Below, piece by piece: positions 51,505-60,796 of a DNA stretch of 64,000 bases. The position numbers and the translations under genes are program-made. The stretch is from CAZRCZ01 sp964598765. GTDB lineage: Bacteria > Sumerlaeota > Sumerlaeia > MVZB01 > JAJFLK01. The stretch is from assembly GCA_964598765.1 (NCBI GenBank), contig CAZRCZ010000009.1, forward strand, positions 98,824-162,823, given 5' to 3'. How positions within the stretch are numbered: the first letter of the stretch is position 1; each line of letters starts with the position of its first letter. The notes beneath the pieces are model-generated. The model was not told where the DNA came from. It ran no database searches and saw nothing but the letters and a program-made list of their open reading frames with translations.

Positions 51505-52566
51505 GTGAAATCCAATAGCAAAAATTCGATCTGGCTTGTCACAGGGGGATGCGGGTTCATCGGCTCCAATCTCATTCGTCATTTGCTCGCGGAAAAACCT
51601 TTTCTGCGAATCGTGAATCTGGACAAGTTGACCTACGCGGGGAATTTGGCGAACTTGGCCGATCTGCCGCGCGATCAAAAATCGCGGCATCAATTCATTC
51701 GCGCCGACGTGGCCGATTCCAAACAAGTCCGAGGCGCGTTCAAAAAATTTCGCCCCTCCAAAGTTTTTCATCTCGCCGCCGAATCGCACGTGGACCGCTC
51801 GTTGACCGACGCCTCGCCATTCATCCGAACCAACGTCGCGGGAACGCAGGTTCTGTTGGAGGCCGCGCTGGAATTCGGCGCCGAACGCCTCGTCATGGTT
51901 TCGACGGACGAGGTCTATGGCTCGCTGGGATCAAAGGGCGCGTTCACGGAAACTTCGCCGCTCGCGCCAAACAGTCCCTACGCCGCGAGCAAAGCCTCCG
52001 CCGATCTCTTGGCGCGCGCGTATCATCATTCCCATCAATTGGACGTCGTCGTTACCCGTTGCTCGAATAATTACGGTCCCCATCAGTTTCCCGAAAAACT
52101 GATTCCATTGATGATTAAAAACGCGATCAACGGCGAGCCGTTGCCCGTCTATGGCGACGGCCTGAACGTGCGCGATTGGATTCACGTCGAGGATCATGCG
52201 CGGGCGTTGTTGGAAATCGCGAAGAAGGGCAAAAGCGGAGAAACCTACAACATCGGCGCGCGAAACGAGCGGACCAATCTTGAGATCGTCCAAATGATTT
52301 TGAAGTTGCTGAAGAAACCGGCGAGCCTGATTCGCCACGTCGAAGACCGCGCCGGACACGATCGGCGATACGCGATTGATCCCCAAAAAATTGAGGAAGA
52401 AATCGGCTGGCGGCCAAGGAACAATTTTGAGAAAGGTTTACAGCGGACGGTTCAATGGTATGTTGACCATCGCTCGTGGTGGGTGTCGGTGATCAGCGGC
52501 GAATATCGGCGGTTTTATCGGCGTTACTACGGGGCGCGGCTGAAGAAGTCGCGCCGTGCGCCCTAG
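51505..52566 (+). CDS. rfbB: dTDP-glucose 4,6-dehydratase-like (RmlB)
   Basis: 353 residues from a GTG at 51505 (VKSNSKNSIWLVTGGCGFIG). SDR-type GxxGxxG in VTGGCGFIGSNLIRH, HLAAESHVDRS, STDEVYGSLG with the Thr-Asp-Glu catalytic cluster, YAASKASADL (YxxxK) and NYGPHQFPEKLIPLMI all match RmlB. It makes dTDP-4-keto-6-deoxyglucose for surface sugars. The start is encoded partly by repeat C. No rmlA, C or D gene is nearby. Confidence 0.9.
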   Translation: MKSNSKNSIWLVTGGCGFIGSNLIRHLLAEKPFLRIVNLDKLTYAGNLANLADLPRDQKSRHQFIRADVADSKQVRGAFKKFRPSKVFHLAAESHVDRSLTDASPFIRTNVAGTQVLLEAALEFGAERLVMVSTDEVYGSLGSKGAFTETSPLAPNSPYAASKASADLLARAYHHSHQLDVVVTRCSNNYGPHQFPEKLIPLMIKNAINGEPLPVYGDGLNVRDWIHVEDHARALLEIAKKGKSGETYNIGARNERTNLEIVQMILKLLKKPASLIRHVEDRAGHDRRYAIDPQKIEEEIGWRPRNNFEKGLQRTVQWYVDHRSWWVSVISGEYRRFYRRYYGARLKKSRRAP

Positions 52567-52708
52567 CAAAATCACGAAGCGATGGGATAATCGCGAAAAA
52601 AAGGTGGCATTTGCGCCGAATGAAGCCTAGTCTGACGATCATGCGGGGCCGAAGAGTCAACCCCATGACTCCGCGACCAAAGTTCCAAGTCGGCACGTCG
52701 GACGATCA

Positions 52709-53107
52709 ATGATGATGGGGGAAAGCGCCGCGCGCGCGAAATTCCTTTCGATTTTCTTCACTCTAATCCAATGGGCGGCGGGATTGGCCGTCGCTGGCGC
52801 AGTCTGGTTTGCGGTCAATCATCCCTCGTTGAGCGCGTATCGCGCCTCGCAATCTCTCCTTAATCGCAACAAGGCCGAGGTCCATCAAATGGAAGAGGAA
52901 TTTGCGCGGCTTGGGGATGAGAAACACCAACTTGAGGTAGGAGGATTCTCAACGGAAAAGGCGATCCGCGAGCGATTCAAGATGGTGAAGCCGGGGGAAA
53001 AAGTGATTTTTATCGAGCCGGAGTCGGAAAAAGGAACCGCTTCAACGGACGGCGGAAAGAAACCGGAGGCGAGGGTTGAAAAAGAGCAAGAGCCGGAGAA
53101 AGAGTAG
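52709..53107 (+). CDS. FtsB/DivIC-like septum-formation protein
   Basis: 132 residues. A membrane helix (LIQWAAGLAVAGAVWFAVN) precedes a coiled-coil segment (NRNKAEVHQMEEEFARLGD) and the family-like end STEKAIRERFKMVKPGEKVI. The charged C-terminal tail (GKKPEARVEKEQEPEKE) is extra. FtsB/DivIC proteins bridge FtsL and FtsQ at the divisome. It starts about 140 bases after rfbB. Identification is by pattern, so moderate. Confidence 0.72.
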   Translation: MMMGESAARAKFLSIFFTLIQWAAGLAVAGAVWFAVNHPSLSAYRASQSLLNRNKAEVHQMEEEFARLGDEKHQLEVGGFSTEKAIRERFKMVKPGEKVIFIEPESEKGTASTDGGKKPEARVEKEQEPEKE

Positions 53108-53146
53108 GAGCAAGAAAAATCCGGAATGACCAAAGCTCAGGACGGA

Positions 53147-56100
53147 TTATTCGTAAAGCGTCCAATCACGCGAGGCGTTGGGGAAACAGGGAACGATTGC
53201 GCGAACCCTGACGTCATCCACATACCATCCCCGGAAATCGTTGGAGAATCCGTCCACGGTGTCGAAGACGAACTTCAAGCGAACCGTCTGACCCGCCCAA
53301 GGAGTCAAGTCAATCGGACCGACCGGTTGCCATGACGCCGTGTTGAGAGCGGAAGTCCAAAGAAGCGTCTGAGTCGTGTCGAGCCGTTCCACGTAAACTT
53401 TTTGCGTGTCGAAACCGGCGTAACCCTCGGTCTGTTCCCAGCTGTTGAAGCTTAATTCAATCGCGCCTGACGGCGGCAGGAAGATCGGACCGGATTTCAA
53501 CGTCCCGCTGTTGGCGATGCCGGGGGGAGAATTGTAAGTCCCCGTCGCCTCCGATCCATACCACCAACTGTGCGTCCCGCTCGTGGCTTGCGGATAGGCG
53601 GAGGTGTTGTCAATGAGGTGCCACAACCCCGTTGGCGTCCAACCCAATTCCAAGTTTTCAAAATCGGCGAAGTAAACCGGATTGTCCCCCATGGTCACGA
53701 CCAAGAAACAGGAACCTCCATTGTCCGCGACGGCGAGATTTCCGGTTTGATCCGCGGCTTGGAGGCGGAAACGGTAAGAGGTGCACGGCATTAGGCCGTT
53801 GAAGGTCAGCTGATGGAACATCCCCAGCGGGGTTGAACCGGAATACGATCCCCCTCCGCAATTCAAATCGGCGAAGGCCGCGCCGAAGGCGTTTTCATTC
53901 GTGTTGAAACTCACCTTGAAGGAATTCAACGTGACGTTGGACACGACGACGTTGGAAATGATCGGCGCGAGGCAATCCAGCGTGGCCACGTCCACCGAAG
54001 TCCGGGGATTTCCCGTGCCGTCGTTGGCGTCGTTGTAAACGACGCGTAGGGTTCCGCCCGGACCTCCTTGAAGCGTTCCATCTCCCACCGATACCGCGTC
54101 TCCCGTCGCTCCCAACAAAATCGAGCCTTGGTAAATTTTGTCCGAATCCGGATCGGTCACCATGACCGTTTCCGAATCTCCGGCGGCGGTGGTGATCGTC
54201 ACGGGTAGCGGAGACGCGGGAGCGTTGGCGTCGCGGACTTCGACCTTCACCAAGTCGCCGCAGGTGTAGAAATCCTTGTCGAATTGAACGGAACCCGCGT
54301 TACTCACGCAGGGATCGGCCCCAACGACGCTCACGTCGTCAATAAACCAGCCGGTCGAGGCGACGCCGTCGTCCGATGCAAGCCGGAAACGAATCCTGAC
54401 GGTTCCGGGATACGCGCCAAGGTCCACCAAAACTTGCGTCATGGGGCCGAGCGTCCATCCGGTCCATGCCGGGCGTCCGGCGATTGGACTGCCGAAAGCG
54501 GCGCTGATCGTCCCGGTATAAGCTCCTTGAATGATGTGCGGGCCAAGGTCGTTCCATGAAACGCCGTCATCGGTTGAGATTTCGAGAACCCCTCCGTCGT
54601 ATCCTCCGCCGGAATCCTCGAAGCCGTAGGTGTGCCAGAACGAGAATTGCCCTCCTCCTTGAATGTCCGGCGTGACGAGCGGGGAATCGCAAACGACGGT
54701 CAAGCCGGGGGTGTAACTGAAGTCGTGGCTCGGGCTGTGCGCGTTGACGTCGGCTCGGAAATTCCAATTGTCCGTTCCTCCGGCCGCCGAATGAGTCCAG
54801 CCGGGCGCGGCGCGCGGCTCGATGTCATCGGTGAAGGTCGTCGCGCCGAGGGCGAGCGTCGTTGCCTGATAGCACAACCCGCCGTTGTTGTCGGTTGAGA
54901 CGTTCGCCGCCAAATCGGTTGCCGAAAGTCGCACGTAATAGGGGGTGCAAGGGAGAAGACCACTAAAGGTCGCCAGATGAGTCGTCCCAAGATTGGTGGT
55001 CGCGGTGTAAGCCGTTCCGCCGCAAGCGACGTCGGCCCAGATCGCTCCCGTCGCGGGTTCATTGGTGTCGAAACTTACTCGAATCATGGTCGTCGTCACC
55101 GCGTTGACGTGCACGTTACTAATGATCGGCGGCGAGCAATCCACGACCGCCGTGTCGGTGACAGTGCGCGGCGTGCCGGTTCCGTCATCGAGGTCATGAT
55201 AAGTCGCCGTGATCGTGCTTCCGTCCGACACCTCCAAAACGCCGTCCGCGGCGGGAGCCGCTCCGGAGGTGGAAATTGTCCGGTTCAAGATTCCGCTGTT
55301 GGGAGCGATTTCGTTCAGCGTGAAATTTTCGGAGTCTCCCGCGCTGGTGCTCACGTTCACCGCCAAGGATCCGGTCCCCTTGAGGTCCTTGTCGCTGACC
55401 GTCACTTGGATCGCGTCGTTGCAATTCACCCGCTTCTTGTTGATTTTGATCGTCCCCGCCGACGTTTGCACGGTTCCGTTCCAGACGAAAACGGCAAAGT
55501 CCTGATCGAGCGACCCGCCGACGTTGGGAACACCGTTGCCGGCAATGTTGAACGCCTCGACCCGCAACGTATAGAGGCCGCTGGGATTTTGAATATAGAC
55601 CGCTTCCAGATTGTTGAGGCGATCCGGCGTCCCGCCGGTCGCCGAAAAACCCGAGGCAAAAACGTTGCCCAAATAAGTCGTCGCGCCATTGATCACTTTG
55701 AGGTCCAAATCGTTGACCAATTCCGGACTTGCCCCCGGAACGCCCGGAACGTCGGTCCATGCCAGTGAAATCTTCAGGGGTTTGGCGGGATCTACGGGAG
55801 TGATGGATTGTTCCCAAAACTGTCCCGAACCCGTGAAAAGAAATCCCTGATCGAAGGAGTAGAGCGCGTTCTTGTTGTCAATCAACCGCGCGAGGTCCAC
55901 CGCGCCCCATCCCTGATTGGGGTTGGGGATGTTGGTCAGAAATCCCCCGTTGCCGTCGTTGCCGCCGACCATGTCGGTCGCCGTGTTGGTCATCACCGCC
56001 TTGATAAGCGCGGGACTTGGCGTCGCCGTGTGCCCCAGCGACGAAAGCTGGTCCCGAAAAAATTCATACACGATCAAACCCGCTCCGCAAGCCGTCGGCG

Positions 56101-57637
56101 TGGAATGGCTCGTGCCCGATGAGCGCGCGTAGTTGGTCTGTCCGGCGGGCCAATACTGATCGCAAACGCTGGAGCCGTTGTAGCCCGGATCGGTCGAGGC
56201 GGGACCCTGAACGTGCGTCCCGACGGAAAAAAGGGTGACCCCTTGCCGTCCGTCGGCGGTCGGACCCCGGCTGGAAAAAAAAACGACGTCCCGAATGCTG
56301 TTCGCATCGGCCGGACCAACCCCGCAACCGTCGGTTCCGTCGGCGTCGCTGTTTTCACCCGCGCCGACGGTGATGACGTTCTTGGCCGTGCCCGGGGATC
56401 CGACGGTGCCGGCCGAGGGTCCGCTGTTTCCCGTGGCAAAAAAATAGATCATCGGCTGGTTGCCCCCCTCCGTCGGGTCGGCGTCGCGGGTCAGCGCGTC
56501 GAATTCCGCCGAATCGGCGGTGTAAGCGCCGTTCACGGACGCGCCCCAAGAGTTAGTGGAAAAGATCGCCCCTGCATTCTGCGCGAACCGCGCCAGATCG
56601 GTGAAGGTGTTCGAACCGATGTCGAACCCGCCGAAATTCTCGAAGATTTTCGTCGCATAGACTCGGGATTGCGGAGCCAACCCCTGTCCAAGCTTGTATC
56701 CCGATGCGTCCACGGTTCCCGCCGTCGCGTTTCCCATGATGATGCCGGCGTTGAGTTCGCCATGCCCGTCCAGACAATCCCCCAGCGCGTCGGCGGTCGC
56801 GTTGAAAATTCCGATGATTCGCCCCAAGATGTCCACGTGCGCCGTGCCCGGCAGATTCGTCGCGATTCCCTGATCCAGCCCGTCGTCCTGAATCTGGAAG
56901 ATGATGTTCGATCCTCCGGTCAATCCCTTGGAGGCCAGCCAAGGAACATAACCCGGTCCGGTCGGAGCCGACGCTCCCGCCAGATAATTTCCTGCCGCGG
57001 TCTGCGCGGCGCGTTCGCCTCGGAGTTTGTATTCGGGTTGAAGTTCAATGTGAAAGACGCTCCAGATTTTCGACGTGTTCTGAAGTTCCGCCGACGGAAT
57101 TTCGGCGCGGGTGTCGAACCATCCCATCTGCGTCTTGCGGTGCGATTTGATCTTGATCCCCTTCGCGGAAAGGGTCGTCGCGGGAAGATCGTCCACGCTC
57201 AGGATCGTGATTTTCAGCGTCGCGGTTTGAAGTTTGCTCACCGTCGGATGAATCTTCCGCGTCGCGGGCAGATCGCCGATCCAATTGACCCCTCGCGCCT
57301 TACGGACCGTGTCGAATTGGATCGGCGCGAAACTGACAAGGTAGGCGTTTTGCGGAAGATAATGATGAACCGTCGCTCCGGCGTCTTGGATCGCTTTGAG
57401 CGATTCGTGTTGAACCGGACCCGAAAATTGGACGATGGCCAGCGATTTTCCCCCCGGCCCGACCGTTCCCCCAAGGCTCTTGACCGTCGCCTCCGGTTCC
57501 TTGGACGTGTCAATTTTTCCCGACGCCAATCCGATCTCGCCTGCTCGTCCGACCACCGCCGAGACGAAGATCACACAAATGGCGGCGACCCGCGCGCGGA
57601 CGGAAGGCATACTATTCCGGAGGTCCGAAGGTATCAT
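53147..57637 (-). CDS. Large secreted S8 subtilase with C-terminal sorting-like motif
   Basis: 1496 residues. Signal peptide (RVAAICVIFVSAVVG), then the S8 catalytic domain with Asp251 in IFQIQDDGLDQG, His292 in DGHGELNAG, the oxyanion Asn in FATGNSGPS and Ser510 in SSGTSHSTPTACG. A pre-peptidase-like jelly roll (LKISLAWTDVPGVPG) and repeated beta modules follow: two fibronectin-like units (IISNVHVNAVTTTMIRVSFD and IISNVVVSNVTLNSFKVSFN) and two MAM/immune-inhibitor-A-like units (GWTHSAAGGTDNWNF, and GLWHLIDNTSAYPQATSG). The chain ends NASRDWTLYE-stop, the motif shared with two other proteins. It probably degrades extracellular protein. Confidence 0.93.
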   Translation of the reverse strand: MIPSDLRNSMPSVRARVAAICVIFVSAVVGRAGEIGLASGKIDTSKEPEATVKSLGGTVGPGGKSLAIVQFSGPVQHESLKAIQDAGATVHHYLPQNAYLVSFAPIQFDTVRKARGVNWIGDLPATRKIHPTVSKLQTATLKITILSVDDLPATTLSAKGIKIKSHRKTQMGWFDTRAEIPSAELQNTSKIWSVFHIELQPEYKLRGERAAQTAAGNYLAGASAPTGPGYVPWLASKGLTGGSNIIFQIQDDGLDQGIATNLPGTAHVDILGRIIGIFNATADALGDCLDGHGELNAGIIMGNATAGTVDASGYKLGQGLAPQSRVYATKIFENFGGFDIGSNTFTDLARFAQNAGAIFSTNSWGASVNGAYTADSAEFDALTRDADPTEGGNQPMIYFFATGNSGPSAGTVGSPGTAKNVITVGAGENSDADGTDGCGVGPADANSIRDVVFFSSRGPTADGRQGVTLFSVGTHVQGPASTDPGYNGSSVCDQYWPAGQTNYARSSGTSHSTPTACGAGLIVYEFFRDQLSSLGHTATPSPALIKAVMTNTATDMVGGNDGNGGFLTNIPNPNQGWGAVDLARLIDNKNALYSFDQGFLFTGSGQFWEQSITPVDPAKPLKISLAWTDVPGVPGASPELVNDLDLKVINGATTYLGNVFASGFSATGGTPDRLNNLEAVYIQNPSGLYTLRVEAFNIAGNGVPNVGGSLDQDFAVFVWNGTVQTSAGTIKINKKRVNCNDAIQVTVSDKDLKGTGSLAVNVSTSAGDSENFTLNEIAPNSGILNRTISTSGAAPAADGVLEVSDGSTITATYHDLDDGTGTPRTVTDTAVVDCSPPIISNVHVNAVTTTMIRVSFDTNEPATGAIWADVACGGTAYTATTNLGTTHLATFSGLLPCTPYYVRLSATDLAANVSTDNNGGLCYQATTLALGATTFTDDIEPRAAPGWTHSAAGGTDNWNFRADVNAHSPSHDFSYTPGLTVVCDSPLVTPDIQGGGQFSFWHTYGFEDSGGGYDGGVLEISTDDGVSWNDLGPHIIQGAYTGTISAAFGSPIAGRPAWTGWTLGPMTQVLVDLGAYPGTVRIRFRLASDDGVASTGWFIDDVSVVGADPCVSNAGSVQFDKDFYTCGDLVKVEVRDANAPASPLPVTITTAAGDSETVMVTDPDSDKIYQGSILLGATGDAVSVGDGTLQGGPGGTLRVVYNDANDGTGNPRTSVDVATLDCLAPIISNVVVSNVTLNSFKVSFNTNENAFGAAFADLNCGGGSYSGSTPLGMFHQLTFNGLMPCTSYRFRLQAADQTGNLAVADNGGSCFLVVTMGDNPVYFADFENLELGWTPTGLWHLIDNTSAYPQATSGTHSWWYGSEATGTYNSPPGIANSGTLKSGPIFLPPSGAIELSFNSWEQTEGYAGFDTQKVYVERLDTTQTLLWTSALNTASWQPVGPIDLTPWAGQTVRLKFVFDTVDGFSNDFRGWYVDDVRVRAIVPCFPNASRDWTLYE

Positions 57638-57868
57638 CTTTTGCGTTTCCTAACCCGACTCCTTCCCTTTATAGTGCGGCACGACCCCGTTTCCCACTTT
57701 TTTTCGATCTCACGATGATCTTTCCCCGCGGACGGAAATGCAGGCGATCTTGGCTTCGGTTCCATAGACCCGTCCCAACACCGTGAATTAATGCAGAACC
57801 GATTAGGAGATGGTCTTGCATCGGTGGGGCGGAATTTCCTATAGTTAAAAGCGGAGCGTGGCATCCGC

Positions 57869-58120
57869 ATGAAACGGACGAAAAAAAATCTTGCGCGCGA
57901 ATTCATCTGCCCGAAATGTCGGGGACGCGGCGGCGTCGCGCAGGAGGTCACCCTGCCGACGAGCGGATCGGTTCCCCTTTTGGCCTTCTCTTTGACGCGA
58001 TTCCACGCTGTCTCATGCGTGTTGTGCGGCTACACTGAATTTTACAGCCGCGCGGCGACGGTCCGCGCCGAAGAACCGGAGGCCAATCCCGCCTTGGCCG
58101 AGGGATCGGATCGGGTTTAA
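57869..58120 (+). CDS. Small zinc-ribbon protein
   Basis: 83 residues. Two Cys pairs, FICPKCRGRGG and SCVLCGYTEFYSR, make a zinc ribbon of the nucleic-acid or protein-binding kind. The rest is short and charged. It lies between the subtilase (-) and oppD genes. No further function can be given. Confidence 0.75.
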   Translation: MKRTKKNLAREFICPKCRGRGGVAQEVTLPTSGSVPLLAFSLTRFHAVSCVLCGYTEFYSRAATVRAEEPEANPALAEGSDRV

Positions 58121-58166
58121 GGAATCAACCGCAGAGAACGCGAAGAACTCAAAACAAGCAATTCTT

Positions 58167-59261
58167 ATGACCATCAACGCAACGGCAACTCCGGCGAAAG
58201 AGGAAGTTTTGGCTCGGTCTTCCTCGCACGCTCGCGCCGCCGATCAACCGCTCATTGAAGTCAAAAATCTTCGCACGTATTTCCGGACGCGCGAGGCGGT
58301 TTCGCGCGCGGTGGACGGCGTGAGCTTTTCCATTGACGCGGGCAAAACGCTCGGCGTCGTCGGCGAGTCGGGTTGCGGCAAATCGGTGACGGCCCTTTCC
58401 ATACTTCGGTTGGTCTCCGATCCGCCGGGGCGAATCGAGGGGGGCGAAATTCTTTTGCGCGGACGCAACCTGCTCGGGCTTCCCGAAAAAGAGATGCGCA
58501 AAATCCGAGGCGAAAAAATTTCCATGATTTTTCAGGAGCCGATGACATCGCTCAATCCGGTCTTCACCGTCGGCTCGCAGATCGCCGAGGTCTTTCGCGT
58601 TCATCGCGGTTTGAGCCGCCGCGAGGCGTTCCGCGAGGCCGTCCGCATGTTGGAGACGGTCCGGATGCCCGAGGCCGCGCGGCGCGCCCGCGAGTATCCC
58701 CATCAAATGAGCGGCGGGATGCGGCAGAGGGTCATGATCGCCATGGCGCTGGCGTGCAATCCGGAACTGCTCATCGCCGACGAGCCGACGACCGCGTTGG
58801 ACGTGACCGTGCAGGCGCAAATCCTCCGCCTGATGAAGGAACTGCAGAACCAATTCGGCTCGGCGATCATGATGATCACGCACGACCTCGGCGTCATCGC
58901 CGAGACTTCGGACCGCGTCGTCGTCATGTATGCGGGGCAGATCGTCGAGGACGCCGAAGTCCGACAACTCTTCCGCGCGCCGCTTCATCCCTACACGCAG
59001 GGTTTGATGAAATCGGTTCCGCAGTTGGAAACGATTGGGTTGGGGCGACGGCTGGCGCCGATTCCCGGCAATGTCCCCAATCCGGCGAGTCATCCGTCGG
59101 GTTGTCGGTTTCATCCGCGCTGTCCGTTCGCGCAGGATCGTTGCCGAACCGAGATGCCGGAATTGGAAATGGCGGAGGCCGGACACCAAATCCGTTGCCA
59201 TCTTTGGAAGGAAATTCAGTCGCAATCGGTGGCAACTCCCGTCGCGGTGAAAGCAAATTGA
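58167..59261 (+). CDS. oppD: Oligopeptide ABC transporter ATPase OppD-like
   Basis: 364 residues. Walker A (VVGESGCGKSVTALSILR), ABC signature MSGGMRQRVMIAMALA, Walker B LLIADEPTTALDVT and switch His in MMITHDLGVIAE are intact. The Opp-type C-terminal domain has HPYTQGLMKSVPQL and the cysteine cluster CRFHPRCPFAQDRC. It powers peptide uptake with OppB, OppC and OppF, none of which is in the window except the oppC relic at 19204-19458. It is followed by the M48 protease gene 20 bases downstream. Confidence 0.95.
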   Translation: MTINATATPAKEEVLARSSSHARAADQPLIEVKNLRTYFRTREAVSRAVDGVSFSIDAGKTLGVVGESGCGKSVTALSILRLVSDPPGRIEGGEILLRGRNLLGLPEKEMRKIRGEKISMIFQEPMTSLNPVFTVGSQIAEVFRVHRGLSRREAFREAVRMLETVRMPEAARRAREYPHQMSGGMRQRVMIAMALACNPELLIADEPTTALDVTVQAQILRLMKELQNQFGSAIMMITHDLGVIAETSDRVVVMYAGQIVEDAEVRQLFRAPLHPYTQGLMKSVPQLETIGLGRRLAPIPGNVPNPASHPSGCRFHPRCPFAQDRCRTEMPELEMAEAGHQIRCHLWKEIQSQSVATPVAVKAN

Positions 59262-59281
59262 AAAATGATTCGCGGGATTTC

Positions 59282-60535
59282 ATGACTCTCTCCCCGAAAT
59301 TGTTTTGGCTGGCGATCCTTCTTTACGTCGCGGCGCGGCTTGGGCTGGCGGCGTTGAATTATCGCGGCGACGCGACGCCGGAATCGCGCGAGCGCGCATT
59401 GAAGTATTTTTCGACGGAAGTCATCGAGCGCGGAACGGAATATCATCGCGCCGGATTCGGCGTCTCAATCCTGAATTTTCTTTTTTTCCTCGCGGTCCTG
59501 CTGGTTTTCATTCTGGGCGGTTTTTCGGCGCGCCTCGGAACCCTCTGCGCGGAATGGTCGCGGGGAAACGCTTGGTTGCAGGTCGCGCTCTATCTCACAC
59601 TCCTCCTTCTCGGATCGGGAATTCTCTCGCTTCCGTTCGATTATTACTTCGGCTACGTGATCGAGCATCGCTTTGGTCTGAGCAAGTTGAATTTCGGCGG
59701 TTGGCTTCTCTATCAATTCAAGCAGGCGCTAGTGGGATGGATCTTGGCGGTGATTATCGGGTCACTCGCGTATGCGTTGCTTCGATGGTTTCCGCGCGGG
59801 TGGGTTGTGTTGGTTCCCGTCGGCGCGCTGGCTCTGCAATTCACGCTGACGTTTCTGTTTCCGCGATTGATCCTACCGGTTTTTTACAAGATCGAGCCGC
59901 TCAAAGACCCTGAATTGATCTCGGCGATCACGGGCGTCACCGACAAGGTCGGGGTGAAACTAAAATCACTCTATCTCATCAACGAGAGCCGCTATTCCTC
60001 GCACACCAATGCTTTTTTCACCGGCTTCGGCAAATTCAAGGAAATCTATCTCTATGACACCCTGCTGAAGGACCACTCCTCCAAGGAAGTCGCCGCGATC
60101 CTCGCGCACGAACTCGGTCACTGGAAGCATAATCATGTCGTCAAGGGGATGATCCTTTCGGAAGCGGGGATCATTCTCGCCTGCGCGTTGCTCTATTTCT
60201 TTTTCCCGATTCTGACGCGGACGGAATTTCTCCACACCGGCGGATTGGGGGAAGCGGCAAGTCTGCCGACGTTGTTGCTACTCGCCTCCGTCGCAGGATT
60301 TTTTGTTGATCCGATCGAGAGTTCAGTCAGCCGTTTTTTCGAGCGGCAAGCCGACGCGACCGGGCTGGAACTCGCCCCCGCGCCCGAAGTCTTCATCCGC
60401 GACTTCAAGCAACTGGCGATCAGCAATCATTCCGACCTTCTTCCCCATCCCGCCGTCGTGTTCTGGCGTTATTCCCATCCGCCGATCGTGGAGCGGATTG
60501 AAACGACTGAACGTAGCGCGGCGCGGATTCAATGA
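59282..60535 (+). CDS. Ste24-type M48 metalloprotease
   Basis: 417 residues from the ATG at 59282. Several membrane helices (FLFFLAVLLVFILGGFSARL) surround a catalytic HELGHWKHNH (HExxH) with the third ligand Glu in SRFFERQADATG. NESRYSSHTNAFFTGFGKFK matches the Ste24/HtpX-like family. It could process prenylated or membrane-associated proteins; the bacterial substrate is unknown. It starts 20 bases after oppD. Confidence 0.92.
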   Translation: MTLSPKLFWLAILLYVAARLGLAALNYRGDATPESRERALKYFSTEVIERGTEYHRAGFGVSILNFLFFLAVLLVFILGGFSARLGTLCAEWSRGNAWLQVALYLTLLLLGSGILSLPFDYYFGYVIEHRFGLSKLNFGGWLLYQFKQALVGWILAVIIGSLAYALLRWFPRGWVVLVPVGALALQFTLTFLFPRLILPVFYKIEPLKDPELISAITGVTDKVGVKLKSLYLINESRYSSHTNAFFTGFGKFKEIYLYDTLLKDHSSKEVAAILAHELGHWKHNHVVKGMILSEAGIILACALLYFFFPILTRTEFLHTGGLGEAASLPTLLLLASVAGFFVDPIESSVSRFFERQADATGLELAPAPEVFIRDFKQLAISNHSDLLPHPAVVFWRYSHPPIVERIETTERSAARIQ

Positions 60536-60553
60536 GAATGGCGAGGATTCGGA

Positions 60554-60755
60554 TTCACCACAGAGACACCGAGAGGCTTCTGGAATAATTAGAAGTTGAG
60601 TCAAAAAATGAGCGGTCGATGAAAGAAGAGTTCAGCAACGTATTTTGCAAATAGCGGAGAATCGTGTGAAGGAAAATCTTTCGCGTCGTGAAATCGCGAT
60701 CATTTTCTCAGCGGCCGCGCGCATGTCGAACACCTCTCAGTGTCTCTGCGGTGAA
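60554..60755. repeat. Inverted pair of a related dispersed repeat
   Basis: Left arm TTCACCACAGAGACACCGAG (from 60554) and right arm CTCTCAGTGTCTCTGCGGTG (60734-60753) are inverted, similar in wording and layout to repeat C pairs. The interior of about 155 bases has no gene. It fills the gap between the M48 gene and the diguanylate cyclase. Confidence 0.7.
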
Positions 60756-60796
60756 TTTATGGTTCGAGAAACTCCGCCAGATCGGGTTGCGTCGTT

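Noticed and set aside
56213..57718. 501-codon open frame on the plus strand
   Set aside because: Antisense to the subtilase catalytic domain; composition (Arg/Gly-rich) is that of a shadow frame.
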